From Halostreptopolyspora alba (GTDB lineage: Bacteria > Actinomycetota > Actinomycetes > Streptosporangiales > Streptosporangiaceae): a DNA stretch of 64,000 nt. Of the stretch, positions 25,928-36,510 are shown piece by piece (positions within the stretch are counted from its first letter, which is position 1; every line of letters begins with the position of its first letter). Below the pieces are notes generated by a model, which was not told the origin of the DNA, did not search any database, and was given only the letters and a program-made list of their open reading frames with translations. The DNA is taken from positions 124,001 to 188,000 of the forward strand of contig RJMB01000004.1 of NCBI GenBank assembly GCA_003725585.1. The letters are read 5' to 3'. Both the position numbers and the translations under genes were made by a program.

Positions 25928-27808
25928 TTAGGTACCGCCGGCCGCGGGATCGCGCATGCGTCGTCGTTGCTGCTCAACCGTCATGAGTTCGGCGAACACC
26001 CGCTGGTACTCCTCCGCGTCAGCGGACGGGTCGAGCCGGCCCAGCCGCGACTTGAGGTTTGACACCTGGCGATTGATGGAATGGGACCGCAGCGTTGCGA
26101 GAATCTCGCGAGCGTAATGCTCGTCGGGTTCTCCGTAGATCTCCAGCTCCTCCACCGCCAGTTGGGTGACGAACGCGCTCTGGGCCTCGGTGGGCGCGGC
26201 CTCACGCAGCCGGACCGCCCACTGGCCGGGGTCGTCCGCGGCGGCGACACCACCGAGACCGCGGATGACCTCACGCACGGCCCGGTGCTGCGGCACGGTG
26301 AACGCCTCGGTGTCGATCAGGTCGAACTCGCCGGCCAGGTGGGGGTACTGCAGGGCCAGCTTCAGCGCCTGGCGTTCGCGCCGCAGCGAGGGGTCGCGCG
26401 GATCGTAGGGGTCGGACTCCTCCGTGCCGGCCGCCGCCGCGCCCTGGCTCCTCGGCGCCTCCGCCCGGGAGGGTCTCCCTCCACGCATGTGTTGGGCCAC
26501 ACGACGCCGCACGAACTCCTCGTCCATGATCCCGAGCCAGTGGTCCAGGTTGACCCCGTACAGCTTGCGGACCCCTTCGTTGCGGATGCTCGCGACGATC
26601 TCGGCCGCCGCGTCCAGGCCGGCCATGCGCCCCTCGGGGGTGTCGAGGTCGTACTGCTCGATCACGTTGCGGATCATGAACTCGTACAGGGGTTTCTTGG
26701 CGTCGACCAGGTCGACGACGGCGCTGTCGCCGTGCCGCACCCGTAGGTCGCAGGGGTCGAGACCGTCGGGTTGGACCGCGACGAAGGTCTCGGACTCGAA
26801 CCCGTGCTCCTCGGCGAACGCGCGTACCGCCGCCTTCTGCCCGGCGGTGTCGCCGTCGAAGGTGAACACGACCTTGCCGCCGTGGTTGGTCCGACCCAGC
26901 AGCATCCTGCGCAGGATCTTCAGGTGTTCCTCCCCGAAGGAGGTGCCGCACGTGGCCACCGCGGTGCGTACCCCGGCCAGGTGGCAGGCCATGACGTCGG
27001 TGTACCCCTCGACGATGACGGCCTGTCGCTCGCGTGAGATGTGGCGTTTGGCGAGGTCGAGCCCGTAGAGCAGGTGCCCCTTCTTGAAGATGGGGGTCTC
27101 GGGGGTGTTCAGGTACTTGGGACCGTCGCCGTCGGGGTCGAGCTTGCGCGCGCCGAACCCGACGACCTCGCCGGTGACCTCCCGAACCGGCCACAGCAGC
27201 CGGTTACGGAACTTGTCGTAGGCGCCCCGGCGCCCCTGACCCGCCAGTCCGGCGGTGACGATCTCCTTGTCGGTGAACCCCTTCTGCCGCAGGTGGGCGG
27301 TCAGCGCCTCCCACCCGGGCGGGGCGAATCCCACGCCGAACTGTTCGGCGTCGGCCCGGGTGAAGCCACGCTCACTGAGGAACCGCCGCGCCGGCAACGC
27401 CTCGGGTGAGAGCAGCTGCTCGGCGTAGAACTCGGCGGCCGCCCGGTGCGCCTCGACGAGCCGCTGGCGCTGCCCCTGGTCGCCGGCGGAGGGCGCCCTG
27501 CCCTGCTCGTAACGCAGGCGCACACCCGCCTGTTGCGCCAGGTGCTCGACGGCCTCGGTGAAGCTCAGGTGTTCGATCCGCTGGATGAAGGTGATGACGT
27601 CGCCGCCCTCGCCGCAGCCGAAGCAGTACCACAGGCTCCGGGACGGGGTGACGTTGAACGAGGGGGACTTCTCGTCGTGAAACGGGCAGATCCCCTTGTA
27701 CGAACCGCCGCCCGCGCCGCGGAGTTGCAGGTACTCGCCCACGATGTCGGCGACCGGGGCGCGCTCGCGCACGAGCGCGACGTCTTCGTCTCTGATTCTG
27801 CCTGCCAC
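25928..27808 (-). CDS. dnaG: DNA primase
   Basis: 626 aa from GTG 27808, where homology begins (VAGRIRDEDVALVRERAPVADIVGEY); the frame is open a further 81 codons upstream but that part is unlike DnaG and crosses strong hairpins. The CHC2 zinc finger is CPFHDEKSPSFNV...YCFGCGEGGD. The catalytic core follows with GFGARKLDPDGDGPKYLNTPET, the TOPRIM glutamate in AVIVEGYTDVMA and DGDTAGQKAA. The C-terminal helicase-binding region ends in MTVEQQRRRMRD. Makes RNA primers for replication. The dgt gene usually found next to it is 15 kb away here. Confidence 0.93.
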   Translation of the reverse strand: MAGRIRDEDVALVRERAPVADIVGEYLQLRGAGGGSYKGICPFHDEKSPSFNVTPSRSLWYCFGCGEGGDVITFIQRIEHLSFTEAVEHLAQQAGVRLRYEQGRAPSAGDQGQRQRLVEAHRAAAEFYAEQLLSPEALPARRFLSERGFTRADAEQFGVGFAPPGWEALTAHLRQKGFTDKEIVTAGLAGQGRRGAYDKFRNRLLWPVREVTGEVVGFGARKLDPDGDGPKYLNTPETPIFKKGHLLYGLDLAKRHISRERQAVIVEGYTDVMACHLAGVRTAVATCGTSFGEEHLKILRRMLLGRTNHGGKVVFTFDGDTAGQKAAVRAFAEEHGFESETFVAVQPDGLDPCDLRVRHGDSAVVDLVDAKKPLYEFMIRNVIEQYDLDTPEGRMAGLDAAAEIVASIRNEGVRKLYGVNLDHWLGIMDEEFVRRRVAQHMRGGRPSRAEAPRSQGAAAAGTEESDPYDPRDPSLRRERQALKLALQYPHLAGEFDLIDTEAFTVPQHRAVREVIRGLGGVAAADDPGQWAVRLREAAPTEAQSAFVTQLAVEELEIYGEPDEHYAREILATLRSHSINRQVSNLKSRLGRLDPSADAEEYQRVFAELMTVEQQRRRMRDPAAGGT

Positions 27809-27959
27809 GGGGATCAGGGTAGTGACCCCCGCCGACCCTCCGGCAATGAGCGCCACTCGCTGTGGAGCCGTGTCCCACACCGCTCGCGGGAAGAACGTGC
27901 GCGGGATATCCGGATTCCGGGGTGGGTGCGACGGTCCCGTGGAAGTCGGACCGTACGCC

Positions 27960-28030
27960 CTGAGCACGGGCACTGACCGGGGCCGGTCAGTGCCCGTGCT
28001 CAGCGCCGGTGTGGCCTCCACACCGGCGCT
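27960..28030 (-). terminator. Tandem strong hairpins at the end of the sugar-transport operon
   Basis: Two abutting structures. The first has perfect 21-bp arms (27960-27980 and 27983-28003) with a 2-nt loop. The second has perfect 13-bp arms AGCGCCGGTGTGG (28002-28014) and CCACACCGGCGCT (28018-28030) with a 3-nt loop. They start 18 nt after the mmsB stop and end about 150 nt before dnaG. Most simply they insulate dnaG from the upstream operon. Confidence 0.75.
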
Positions 28031-28047
28031 CCGGGTGCCCGCCCCGG

Positions 28048-29343
28048 TCACGTCCGGGACTGGCCCACGGGTACGGGTTCCCGTTCGTTCTCCTCGGAGT
28101 CCGGACCGTCTTCCGGGCCGGTGGCCTCCTGGCTGGGCGTGCCTGTTCCGCCCCTCGCGGCGCGTTTCTTGTTGTAGATGTCGAAGGCCACCGCGAGCAG
28201 CAGCACGAGCCCCTTGATCAACTGCTGCCAGTCGACGCCCAGGCCGATGATCGACATTCCGTTGTTGATCACCCCCATGACCAGCGCGCCGACCACGGCG
28301 CCGATCACGGTGCCCACACCGCCCGAGGCCGAGGCGCCACCGATGAACGCAGCGGCGATCGCGTCGAGCTCGAACATCGTGCCGGCTCCGGGCGTCGCCA
28401 GGTTCAACCGGGCGGTGAACAGCACACCGGCCAACGCGGCCAGTGCCCCCATGTTCACGAACACCCAGAAGGTGGTGCGGCGGGTGTTCACCCCGGACAG
28501 CATCGCCGCGCGCTCGCTGCCACCCACGGCGTAGATGTGCCGGCCGGCGGTGGTGGAGTTCATCAGGAACGCGTACCCGACGATCAGCGCGACCAGCAAC
28601 AGCCCGACCACCGGAACACCGCTGTGCAGGGCCAGCGTGTAGCTGAACACCATGACCACCGCCACCGTCAGGGTCGACTTCAGCGACGTCAGCCGTGCGG
28701 AGGAGGCCGGAAGGTCATGCCGGATGTTGCGTGCCCGACCGTTCCACTGGATCCCCACGAGGGCGGCCGAGGCCGCGGCCCCGAGAACCAGGGGCAGCGC
28801 ATGCACCCCGCCGACCTCGATATCCGGGACGAAACCGCCAGCCAGGACGCGCACCGACGACGGCAACCGGCCCACCGACTCGCCACCGAGCACCAGCAGG
28901 GTGGCACCGCGGAAGATCAGCATCCCGGCGAGGGTCACGATGAAGGCCGGGATCCGCACGTAGGCGATCCAGAACCCGTGCCAGGCGCCGATGACCGCGC
29001 CCAGCAGCAGCGCGGCCGGAAGCACGAGCAGCAGTGGAAGCTCCAGCTCGGTCAGCATGATCGCCGTCACGGCACCGACGAAGGCGACGACGGAACCGAC
29101 CGACAGGTCGATGTGTCCGGTGATGATCACCAGCATCATCCCGATCGCGAGGACCAGGACATAGGAGTTCTGCATCACCAGGTTGGTGATGTTGAGCGGG
29201 CGCAGCAGCAGCCCGCCGGTGAGGATCTGGAACAGCACCACGATGACGGCGAGCGCGATCACCATGCCGTACTGTCGTGCGTTGTTCCGCAGCATGTCGC
29301 GTATCGTGTTCATTCCCGTGGTCCACGCCTTCGCCATCGTCAC
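28048..29343 (-). CDS. mmsB: Multiple-monosaccharide ABC transporter permease
   Basis: 431 aa with about ten hydrophobic helices, a BPD_transp_2-family permease of the CUT2 class. Typical segments are [36 protein letters not shown] and the late [31 protein letters not shown]. The length over 400 aa and the extra middle loop (GRARNIRHD) fit the MmsB/GguB/XylH subgroup rather than RbsC. Its start overlaps the mmsA stop by 4 nt. Works with MmsA and ChvE to import pentoses or hexoses such as L-arabinose. The C-terminus is a polar, Glu/Pro-rich tail. Confidence 0.9.
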   Translation of the reverse strand: MTMAKAWTTGMNTIRDMLRNNARQYGMVIALAVIVVLFQILTGGLLLRPLNITNLVMQNSYVLVLAIGMMLVIITGHIDLSVGSVVAFVGAVTAIMLTELELPLLLVLPAALLLGAVIGAWHGFWIAYVRIPAFIVTLAGMLIFRGATLLVLGGESVGRLPSSVRVLAGGFVPDIEVGGVHALPLVLGAAASAALVGIQWNGRARNIRHDLPASSARLTSLKSTLTVAVVMVFSYTLALHSGVPVVGLLLVALIVGYAFLMNSTTAGRHIYAVGGSERAAMLSGVNTRRTTFWVFVNMGALAALAGVLFTARLNLATPGAGTMFELDAIAAAFIGGASASGGVGTVIGAVVGALVMGVINNGMSIIGLGVDWQQLIKGLVLLLAVAFDIYNKKRAARGGTGTPSQEATGPEDGPDSEENEREPVPVGQSRT

Positions 29344-30872
29344 GGCCCCGTCGTCGTCATGAGCCGCATAAGGGATTCCTGGTCGGCTTCGGAACGCGCG
29401 ACGTCACCGGTGATGCGCCCTTCGCGCATCGCGTAGACGCGATCGCACATCCCCAGCAGCTCCGGCAGCTCGGAGGAGATCATCAGTACGGAGGCGCCCT
29501 GCTCCACGAGCCGGTGGATGATCAGGTAGATCTCGTACTTGGCGCCGACGTCGATCCCGCGGGTGGGCTCGTCCAGGATGAGTAGCTCCGGCTCGGTGAA
29601 CATCCATTTGCCCAGCACGACCTTCTGCTGGTTACCGCCGCTGAGATTTCCGGCGGCCTGGTAGATGTCGCGGCTCTTCACCTGTAGCTGGCCGCGCAGC
29701 CTCTCGGCGGCGACCGACTCCTCGGCGGGGTCGATCACCGCACGGCGGCTGATCCGCCGCAGCCCGGGGAGCGTGAGGTTGTGGCGGATGTCGTCGTCCA
29801 TAACGAGCCCGAGCTCCTTGCGGTCCTCGGGGACGTAGGCGATGCCGTTGGCGACGGCCTCGGCGACGCTGCCGGTGCGGATACGGGCCCCGTCCTTGTG
29901 GACGGTCCCGCTGACGTATCTCCCGTAGGAGTGGCCGAACACGCTCATCGCGAACTCGGTCCGCCCCGCGCCCATCAGCCCGGCCAGGCCCACGATCTCG
30001 CCACGCCGGACCGTCAGGGTGGCGCCGTCGACGACGCGGCGTCCCAACTGGGTGGGGTGGTCGACGCTCCAGTCGCGCACCTCGAACCGGACCTCGCCAA
30101 TGTGGGGCGTGCGTTCGGGGAAACGGTGCTGCAGGTCACGCCCGACCATGGCACTGATGATGCGGTCCTCGTCGGCCACTCCCTCGGCCAGCGCCATGGT
30201 CTCGACGGTGCGGCCGTCACGCAGCACGGTGATCGTGTCGGCGACCCTGGCCACCTCGTCGAGCTTGTGCGAGATGAGGATCGACGTGATTCCCTGCGCC
30301 TTGAGCTCCACCAGCAGCCGCAGCAGGTTGTCACTCTCGGCCTCGTTGAGCGCCGACGTCGGCTCGTCCAGGATGAGCAGCCGCACGCGCTTCGACAGCG
30401 CCTTCGCGATCTCCACGAGCTGCTGCTCACCCACGCCGAGTGTGGACACCGGCAGTGTCGGGTCCTTGTCCAGCCCCACCCGGCGCAACAACTCGCGTGC
30501 GTCGCTGACGGTACGCCCCCAGTCGACGCGGCCGGCCCAACGAACCCGCTCGTTGCCGAGGAAGATGTTCTCGGCGATGGAGAGGTTTCCGACCAGGGCG
30601 AGTTCCTGGTGGATGATGACGATCCCGGCCCGCTCACTGTCGCGGATTCCGGAGAACGCCCGCACGTCGCCGTCGACCAGGATCTCCCCGGTGTAGTCGC
30701 CGTGGGGATGAACGCCGCTGAGCACCTTCATCAGGGTGGACTTGCCGGCGCCGTTCTCTCCCACGAGCGCCCGGACCTCGCCACGGCGCACCCGCAGGTC
30801 GACGTCCGAGAGCGCCCTGACACCGGGGAACTCCTTGGAGATCGCGCGCATCTCGAGGATGAGGTCGCTCAC
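29340..30872 (-). CDS. mmsA: Multiple-monosaccharide ABC transporter ATPase
   Basis: 510 aa with two fused ABC domains, as in all CUT2 systems. The first has Walker [17 protein letters not shown], the signature [17 protein letters not shown] and Walker [12 protein letters not shown]. The second has a degenerate Walker A ([16 protein letters not shown]), signature [15 protein letters not shown] and Walker [13 protein letters not shown]. Overlaps its upstream and downstream partners by 4 nt each, so the three genes form one tightly coupled unit. Confidence 0.93.
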   Translation of the reverse strand: MSDLILEMRAISKEFPGVRALSDVDLRVRRGEVRALVGENGAGKSTLMKVLSGVHPHGDYTGEILVDGDVRAFSGIRDSERAGIVIIHQELALVGNLSIAENIFLGNERVRWAGRVDWGRTVSDARELLRRVGLDKDPTLPVSTLGVGEQQLVEIAKALSKRVRLLILDEPTSALNEAESDNLLRLLVELKAQGITSILISHKLDEVARVADTITVLRDGRTVETMALAEGVADEDRIISAMVGRDLQHRFPERTPHIGEVRFEVRDWSVDHPTQLGRRVVDGATLTVRRGEIVGLAGLMGAGRTEFAMSVFGHSYGRYVSGTVHKDGARIRTGSVAEAVANGIAYVPEDRKELGLVMDDDIRHNLTLPGLRRISRRAVIDPAEESVAAERLRGQLQVKSRDIYQAAGNLSGGNQQKVVLGKWMFTEPELLILDEPTRGIDVGAKYEIYLIIHRLVEQGASVLMISSELPELLGMCDRVYAMREGRITGDVARSEADQESLMRLMTTTGP

Positions 30873-31957
30873 TGTAGGTCCGACTCCTCGTAATAGCCGC
30901 TCCCGATCAGCTCCTCCTCGTAGTTGTCGGCGTCGACCGAGACCGGTTCGAGGAGGTAGGCCGGGACGACCTTCTCGCCGTTGTCGTAACTCTCGGTGTC
31001 GTTGACCTCGGGTTCCTCGCCCCGGACGACGGCGTCGGACATGTCCGCGGCGACTTTCGCGAGCTCGCGGGTGTCCTTGAACACGGTCTGCGTCTGCTCA
31101 CCCGCGATGATCGACTTGACCGAGGCCACCTCGGCGTCCTGCCCGGTGATCACCGGCATCGGCTTGTCGTCCGTGCCGTAGCCGACCCCCTTGAGTGAGG
31201 AGATCACCCCGGTGCTGATCCCGTCGAAGGGGGACAGCACCGCGTCGAGGTCCTCGTCGGAGTAGTTCGCGCTGAGCAGGTTGTCCATGCGTTCCTGGGC
31301 TTCGGCGCCGTCCCAGCGCATCGTGGCGATCTGGTCCATCTTCGTCTGCCCGCTGACGACGTCCAGCACGCCGTCCTCGATGTAGGGCTCGAGCACCGAC
31401 ATGGCGCCGTCGTAGAAGAAGTAGGCGTTGTTGTCGTCGGGGGATCCACCGAACAGCTCGATGGTGAACGGCCCTTCCTCGTTCTCCAGATCGAGGGCCT
31501 CCTCGATGTAGCGGCCCTGCAGCACACCCACCTCGAAGTTGTCGAAGGTCGCGTAGTAGTCGACGTGCTCCGTGCCGCGGATGAGCCGGTCGTAGGCGAT
31601 CACCGGGATGTCGCTCTCGGCGGCCGAGTCCAGGACCTCGGTCAGCGACTCCCCGTCAACAGCGGCGATGACCAGGGCGTCGACGTCCTTGGTGATCATG
31701 TTCTCGATCTGGGCGACCTGGTCCTCCACCACGTCCTCGGCGTACTGCAGGTCGGTGCCGTAACCCGCGTCCTCCAGCTCGGAGACCATGTTGTCGCCGT
31801 CCCGCACCCAACGTTCCCAGGACTGGGTGGGCATGGATATACCGATCGTGCCGTTCTCCCCGGTTTCGCGGGCGGCGTCGCCGACGCCGCCGCACGAGGC
31901 GAGCGGGAGCGTCAACGACACCGCGAACAGCGCCGCTTTGAGTGGTTTCGTCCTCAT
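30869..31957 (-). CDS. chvE: ChvE-like sugar-binding lipoprotein
   Basis: 362 aa from ATG 31957, which follows GAGGTG at good spacing; an upstream start would add nine residues. The lipoprotein signal ends [10 protein letters not shown]. The mature part is a periplasmic-binding-protein type 1 fold with [47 protein letters not shown] and [20 protein letters not shown], a close pattern match to ChvE. It would capture L-arabinose, xylose, galactose or glucose for MmsAB. It starts 58 nt after the GH51 gene, which suggests that it takes the monosaccharide products of arabinan breakdown. Confidence 0.92.
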   Translation of the reverse strand: MRTKPLKAALFAVSLTLPLASCGGVGDAARETGENGTIGISMPTQSWERWVRDGDNMVSELEDAGYGTDLQYAEDVVEDQVAQIENMITKDVDALVIAAVDGESLTEVLDSAAESDIPVIAYDRLIRGTEHVDYYATFDNFEVGVLQGRYIEEALDLENEEGPFTIELFGGSPDDNNAYFFYDGAMSVLEPYIEDGVLDVVSGQTKMDQIATMRWDGAEAQERMDNLLSANYSDEDLDAVLSPFDGISTGVISSLKGVGYGTDDKPMPVITGQDAEVASVKSIIAGEQTQTVFKDTRELAKVAADMSDAVVRGEEPEVNDTESYDNGEKVVPAYLLEPVSVDADNYEEELIGSGYYEESDLQ

Positions 31958-32015
31958 GTGAGACACCTCTTTCGCTGGTTCCACGGTGGTGCTGTGTTGT
32001 GGGGGTCGTGTCGGG

Positions 32016-33530
32016 TCAGGAGCGTGGGACGGCCAGCGTGACGACCGTCCAGGACACCGGGGGCAGCACGACGCTGAGGTGGCCGTCCTGTAGCCGGATG
32101 TCGGGGTTGTCGCGCGGTGCCACCCGCTCGGGGTCCTCGGCGGTGTTGACCGCGTACGGGTCGGCGCCGCTGAGGGTGCGGCACTCGGTGACGCGCTCGG
32201 GGCGTATCCCGCGCAGGTCGATGTCGAGGGTCACCGGTTCGTCGGTGGAGCGGTTGACGGCGAACACCGCCGCCGCGCCGTTCGCCTGGTCGTGGGTGGC
32301 GGTCGCGTCGACCACCGGTACCGGTCCGTAGCGCGCGGTCTCCTGGACCGGGCACACCGGTTCCACCCGCAGGACGTCCCCGGAGGCCGCCGCGGCGGTT
32401 CGCGCGAACGGGTGGAAGATGGTCTGCCGCCATGCCGGCCCGCCCGGCTCGGTCATGATCGGGGCGATGACGTTGACCAGTTGGGCTTGGCACGCGGCGG
32501 TGACACGGTCGCTGTGCCGCAGCAGGGAGATGAGCATGTTGCCGACGACCACCGCGTCGGCCAGGTTGTACCGGTCCTCGATGACGCGGGGCGCCACCGG
32601 CCAGTCCTCGCGCGGCTCCTGGGCGTGGAAGTGGCTCTGGTACCACACGTTCCACTCGTCGAAGGAGAGCTGGATCCGTTTCGAGTCGCGCAGTCGCGCG
32701 CCGACGGCGTCGGCGGTGGCGACCACGGAGTCGATGAAGTGGTCCATCTCCGTCACGGAGCCGAGGAAGCTTCGCAGGTCGCCGTCGTGCTCCTGGTAGT
32801 AGGCGTGCAGCGAGATGTAGTCGACGAGGTCGTAGGTCTCCTCCAACACCTCGGCCTCCCAGGAGCCGAAGGTGGGCATGGCCACTCCGGAGCTGCCGCA
32901 GGCGACGAGCTCCAGGTCACGCTGGGCCATCCGCATGGCGCGCGCTGTCTCGGCGGCGAGCCGCCCGTACTCCCGCGCCGTCTTGTGGCCCACCTGCCAC
33001 GGCCCGTCGAGCTCGTTGCCGAGGCACCACAGACGGATGTCGTGCGGTTCGGTCGCCCCGTTGGCGACCCGTTGGTCGGCCAGTGCGGTGCCTTCGGGGT
33101 GGTTGGCGTACTCCAGGAGGTCGAGCGCCTCGGCGATTCCGCGGGTGCCCAGGTTGACGGCCATCATCGGCTCCACCTCGGCCCTGCGGCACCAGCGGAC
33201 GAACTCGTCCAGCCCGAACTGGTTGGTCTCGGTGCTGTGCCAGGCGAGGTCGCGGCGGACCGGGCGGTGTTCGCGCGGGCCCACCCCGTCCTCCCAGCGG
33301 TAGCCCGAGACGAAGTTGCCGCCGGGGTAGCGCACCAGCGTGACCCCGAGCTCGCGGATGAGGTCGAGGACGTCACGCCGGAACCCGTCGGCGTCGGCCG
33401 CTGGGTGACCGGGCTCGTAGATGCCGGTGTAGACGGCACGCCCCATGTGTTCGACGAAACTGCCAAACGTTCGGCGGTGAACGGGCGCGATACGGAAGTC
33501 GGGATCGAGCGTCATCGACGCGTTCAGCAT
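32016..33530 (-). CDS. abfA: Intracellular alpha-N-arabinofuranosidase, GH51
   Basis: 504 aa without a signal peptide, the standard GH51 length. Family blocks include [22 protein letters not shown] at the N-terminus, [23 protein letters not shown], the acid/base glutamate in [16 protein letters not shown], and the nucleophile glutamate in [12 protein letters not shown]. It releases L-arabinofuranose from short arabino-oligosaccharides in the cytoplasm. Follows the GH43 gene and precedes chvE on the same strand. Confidence 0.94.
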   Translation of the reverse strand: MLNASMTLDPDFRIAPVHRRTFGSFVEHMGRAVYTGIYEPGHPAADADGFRRDVLDLIRELGVTLVRYPGGNFVSGYRWEDGVGPREHRPVRRDLAWHSTETNQFGLDEFVRWCRRAEVEPMMAVNLGTRGIAEALDLLEYANHPEGTALADQRVANGATEPHDIRLWCLGNELDGPWQVGHKTAREYGRLAAETARAMRMAQRDLELVACGSSGVAMPTFGSWEAEVLEETYDLVDYISLHAYYQEHDGDLRSFLGSVTEMDHFIDSVVATADAVGARLRDSKRIQLSFDEWNVWYQSHFHAQEPREDWPVAPRVIEDRYNLADAVVVGNMLISLLRHSDRVTAACQAQLVNVIAPIMTEPGGPAWRQTIFHPFARTAAAASGDVLRVEPVCPVQETARYGPVPVVDATATHDQANGAAAVFAVNRSTDEPVTLDIDLRGIRPERVTECRTLSGADPYAVNTAEDPERVAPRDNPDIRLQDGHLSVVLPPVSWTVVTLAVPRS

Positions 33531-33596
33531 GGTTCCCCTTTTCCTGGTTCACGGGCTCCGGTCGCCCTCCGGGCGGTCCGGGGGTCGGCCGGGACG

Positions 33597-34622
33597 TCAC
33601 CGGCCGAAGGTTTGGGGGACGACCTCGGGCCAGCCGTCATCGGTCCAGTGCAGCTGGTCGACGCGCAGCCGGAACTGGCCCGGGCTGTCGTAGGGGCCGT
33701 AGGCGTGGTAGGCGAGGTGGTCGCCGGAGACGGACTGGCCGCCGGCGGCGACGTCGCTGCCGCGGCCGTCCAGGATCACCGTGGCGCCGCCCCAGAGCAT
33801 CGGGACGCCGGAGGCGTCCACGTAGGGGCCGGTGACCGACTCCGATCGGCCCACGGCGATCCTGTAGGTGCTGTCGAGGCCCTCGCAGCACTTGTCCAGC
33901 GACACGAACAGGTAGTAGTAGCCGCCGCGTTGGACGATGTGGGGCGCCTCGATGGCGTTCTCGCCGTCCCGGCGGTCGGCCAGGTGGATCGGCTCGCCCT
34001 GGCCCGGCGCCGGCTTCCCGCTGGGCCACTCCAGCTGGACCATGCGGATGCCGCTCCAGAACGAGCCGAACGCCAGCCAGGGGGTGCCCTCGGCGTCCTC
34101 GACGACGCCCGGGTCGATCGCGTTGAAGTCGTCCGAGGTGTGACTCTCGAACACCTTGCCCCGGTCGACCCACTCGTAGCCGGGGGCGTCGGGGTCGAGG
34201 GTGGAGTTGGTGGCCAGCCCGATGACCGAGCGGTTGTCCCCGAACGTGGAGGCCGCGTAGTAGAGGTAGTGGGTTCCGTCGTGCTCGTGGACCTCGGGTG
34301 CCCACAGGTTGGCCACCCCGGGCACTTCCTGTTCCAACCAGGCGGGTTTGGTGTCCCACACGTGCCCGGCGGGCGTCCAGTCCTCACCCTGGGGGGAGGT
34401 GTGGATCGGTATGTTGCCGTCGGCGACGTTCTCGTCACCGGTGCCGAAGACGTACCAGTCCCGGTCGCCGTCACCGTGCACCAGCGCGGGATCGTGCACC
34501 GCGATGTCCTCGGGTGCCGCCGATGTCTGGCTTCCGGCTGTGGCGGCCTCGACCGGTGAGCAGCTCATGGTCGCCGTCAGCAGCAGCGGAAGGGCGAACC
34601 GGGTCAGGGGGTGCGTGACCAT
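33597..34622 (-). CDS. Secreted endo-arabinanase-like GH43 enzyme
   Basis: 341 aa. N-terminal signal peptide (residues 1-27), possibly a weak lipoprotein signal ending ATMSC. The five-bladed GH43 catalytic domain shows the base Asp in IAVHDPALVHGDGDRDWYVFGTG, the middle Asp in NAIDPGVVEDAEGTPWLAFGSF, and the acid Glu in IEAPHIVQRGGYYYLFVS. NLWAPEVHEHDGTHYLYYAAS is typical of arabinan endo-1,5-alpha-arabinosidases. It would cut arabinan outside the cell to oligomers for the adjacent importer. GAGGAG precedes its start 25 nt after the permease gene. An exo-acting member is possible. Confidence 0.85.
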   Translation of the reverse strand: MVTHPLTRFALPLLLTATMSCSPVEAATAGSQTSAAPEDIAVHDPALVHGDGDRDWYVFGTGDENVADGNIPIHTSPQGEDWTPAGHVWDTKPAWLEQEVPGVANLWAPEVHEHDGTHYLYYAASTFGDNRSVIGLATNSTLDPDAPGYEWVDRGKVFESHTSDDFNAIDPGVVEDAEGTPWLAFGSFWSGIRMVQLEWPSGKPAPGQGEPIHLADRRDGENAIEAPHIVQRGGYYYLFVSLDKCCEGLDSTYRIAVGRSESVTGPYVDASGVPMLWGGATVILDGRGSDVAAGGQSVSGDHLAYHAYGPYDSPGQFRLRVDQLHWTDDGWPEVVPQTFGR

Positions 34623-34647
34623 GGGGGACTCCTCTATGGGTGGGGGG

Positions 34648-35517
34648 TTACTTCAGGCCGGCGTCGGTGACTCCGCGCACGACCTGGCGCTGGAACAGCA
34701 GGAAGACCACGATCAGCGGCAACGCGCCGAGAACGGCGGCGGCCATGTTCTGGGCGTACAAGATCCCGTAGGAGCCTTGGACCGTTCCCAGGCCGACCGG
34801 CACGGTCATCAGGTTCGGGTCGGTGGCGGAGATGAACGGCCAGAGGAAGTTGTTCCACGCCTGGACGAAGGTGAAGATGCCGACCGCGGCCAGGATCGGG
34901 GTCGACATCGGGAGAACGACGTTGACCAGGATCCGGAGATGACCGGCGCCGTCCAGGCGGGCGGCCTCCTCGTAGTCGCGCGGAATGGCGTCGAAGAACC
35001 GCTTCAGGATGATGATCATGATGGGCGCGACGACCTGCGGTAGCGCGATCCCCGTGTAGGTGTCGATCAGCCCGAGGAACGTCATCTGGTCGAACAGGGG
35101 AATGATGAGCACCTGCGGCGGAACCAGGATCCCGGCGATGAACAGCGCGAACAGCCACGAGCGGCCGGGAAAGGGGATCTTGGAGAAGGCGTAGGCGGCC
35201 AGCACGCACGTCACGAGGGTGAGCGCGGTGACCACGGTCGCGATGACCGTACTGTTCAGCAGCCACTGCTGGAGGTCGCCGCGGGCGATCACGGTCTCGT
35301 AGGCGGCGAACGTGGGTTCCAACGGGAGCCAGCGCACGGGCACCGCGGTGGTCTCGCTCTCGGGTTTCAACGACGTGATGACCGCCCACACCAGCGGTAT
35401 CAGCCACACCACCGCGAGGAACAGGGCGAGCACGGTGAAGGTGAGGCCGCCGGGTGTGAACCGGAGCGGGGGGCGCGTCCCGCGTCGCTGGGACGCCACG
35501 GCGGAGGTGGGAGTCAC
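34648..35517 (-). CDS. CUT1 carbohydrate ABC transporter permease (MalG/AraQ-like)
   Basis: 289 aa from a GTG at 35517 that overlaps the stop of the partner permease gene (GTGA); the open frame extends far upstream but that portion is the antiphase of the partner. Six membrane helices. The EAA loop reads EEAARLDGAGHLRILVNVVLPMSTPILA. The final helix ends QRQVVRGVTDAGLK, the usual C-terminus of MalG-type subunits. With its partner and the binding protein it forms an oligosaccharide importer, probably for arabino-oligosaccharides given the flanking GH43 and GH51 genes. No ATPase gene lies beside it. Confidence 0.88.
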   Translation of the reverse strand: MTPTSAVASQRRGTRPPLRFTPGGLTFTVLALFLAVVWLIPLVWAVITSLKPESETTAVPVRWLPLEPTFAAYETVIARGDLQQWLLNSTVIATVVTALTLVTCVLAAYAFSKIPFPGRSWLFALFIAGILVPPQVLIIPLFDQMTFLGLIDTYTGIALPQVVAPIMIIILKRFFDAIPRDYEEAARLDGAGHLRILVNVVLPMSTPILAAVGIFTFVQAWNNFLWPFISATDPNLMTVPVGLGTVQGSYGILYAQNMAAAVLGALPLIVVFLLFQRQVVRGVTDAGLK

Positions 35518-36482
35518 GATTCCACCCCCGGCCGGCTGAACAGGCGGTACTGGATGATCGCGGCGACGATGATGACCGCGAAGAACAGGTAGGAGACCGC
35601 GGAGGCGTAGCCGATGTTCATCTCGGTGAATCCGGAGTCGACGATGTAGCCGATGATGGGTCGGGCCGCGTAGTTGGGGCCGCCCGTACCGTCGGTGAGC
35701 AGGTATGCCTGGTCGAAAAGCTTGAGCGAGGCCACCATCTGCAACATCACGACCAACGCGGTGGTGCGGCGCAGCAGCGGCAACGTGATCCCGAAGAGCC
35801 GGCGCCACGCCCCGGCCCCGTCGAGCGCGGCCGCTTCGTGGACCTGACGGGGGATCCCCTGGAGCGCGGCCAGGTAGAGCAGGAAGTTGAAACCGACCGT
35901 CCACCACACGGTGGTGATGACCACCGAGAGCAGAACGGTGTTCTCGTTGGTCAGCCACGCGACCTCGGACAGCCCGACCCTGGCCAGGGCCGCGTTGATC
36001 AGCCCGAATCCGGGCTGGTACATCCACTGCCAGATCAGCGTCACCACCGCCACCGGCAACAGGAACGGCGCGAAGAAGCTGAAGCGTAGGAACCAGCCGA
36101 GCCCGCTGACCCGGTTCGTCAGCAGCGCCATGACCAGGGCGATGACCACCAGGGGCGGCGTGCTGAGGAGGGTGAACAGGACGGTGACCCACAGCGACTG
36201 CCACACCGCTGGGTCGCCGGCCAGTTGTTGCCAGTTGGCCAGGCCGACGAAGGAGGAGTCGGAGCGTGCCAGACTGCGGTCGGTGAAGCTGGACCACAGT
36301 GCGGCGAGCATGGGCCACAGCAGGAACGCCGCGAACAGCAGCGTGAAGGGCGCCACGAACCCGAGCCCGGTCAGGGAGTCCCGGAGCCGGGTGGGGAGCG
36401 CACGGGGGGTTTCGGGGGTGTGCGCACCGGGCGAGCCGGAGCGCGGTTTCCGGGGGGCGGCCGGGTCGGCGTGTGCGGTCAT
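35514..36482 (-). CDS. CUT1 carbohydrate ABC transporter permease (MalF/AraP-like)
   Basis: 322 aa from ATG 36482, which has GGAG seven nt upstream; a TTG at 36494 would add four residues. After a polar 40-residue N-terminus come six helices beginning GLGFVAPFTLLFAAFLLWPMLAALW. The EAA loop is HEAAALDGAGAWRRLFGITLPLLRRTTALV. Overlaps the next permease by 4 nt. Partner and context indicate arabino-oligosaccharide uptake. Confidence 0.88.
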   Translation of the reverse strand: MTAHADPAAPRKPRSGSPGAHTPETPRALPTRLRDSLTGLGFVAPFTLLFAAFLLWPMLAALWSSFTDRSLARSDSSFVGLANWQQLAGDPAVWQSLWVTVLFTLLSTPPLVVIALVMALLTNRVSGLGWFLRFSFFAPFLLPVAVVTLIWQWMYQPGFGLINAALARVGLSEVAWLTNENTVLLSVVITTVWWTVGFNFLLYLAALQGIPRQVHEAAALDGAGAWRRLFGITLPLLRRTTALVVMLQMVASLKLFDQAYLLTDGTGGPNYAARPIIGYIVDSGFTEMNIGYASAVSYLFFAVIIVAAIIQYRLFSRPGVES

Positions 36483-36510
36483 GTCGGGCTCCAAGGGGCG
36501 GGGGCGCGGG

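Noticed and set aside
27960-28030. Tandem palindromes as the ends of an insertion sequence
   Set aside because: No transposase frame or target duplication lies nearby; the position after mmsB fits a terminator.
34648-36318. 556-codon version of the MalG-like permease
   Set aside because: Residues before the GTG at 35517 are an antiphase reading of the MalF-like gene, which has clear homology in its own frame and ends in a GTGA overlap.
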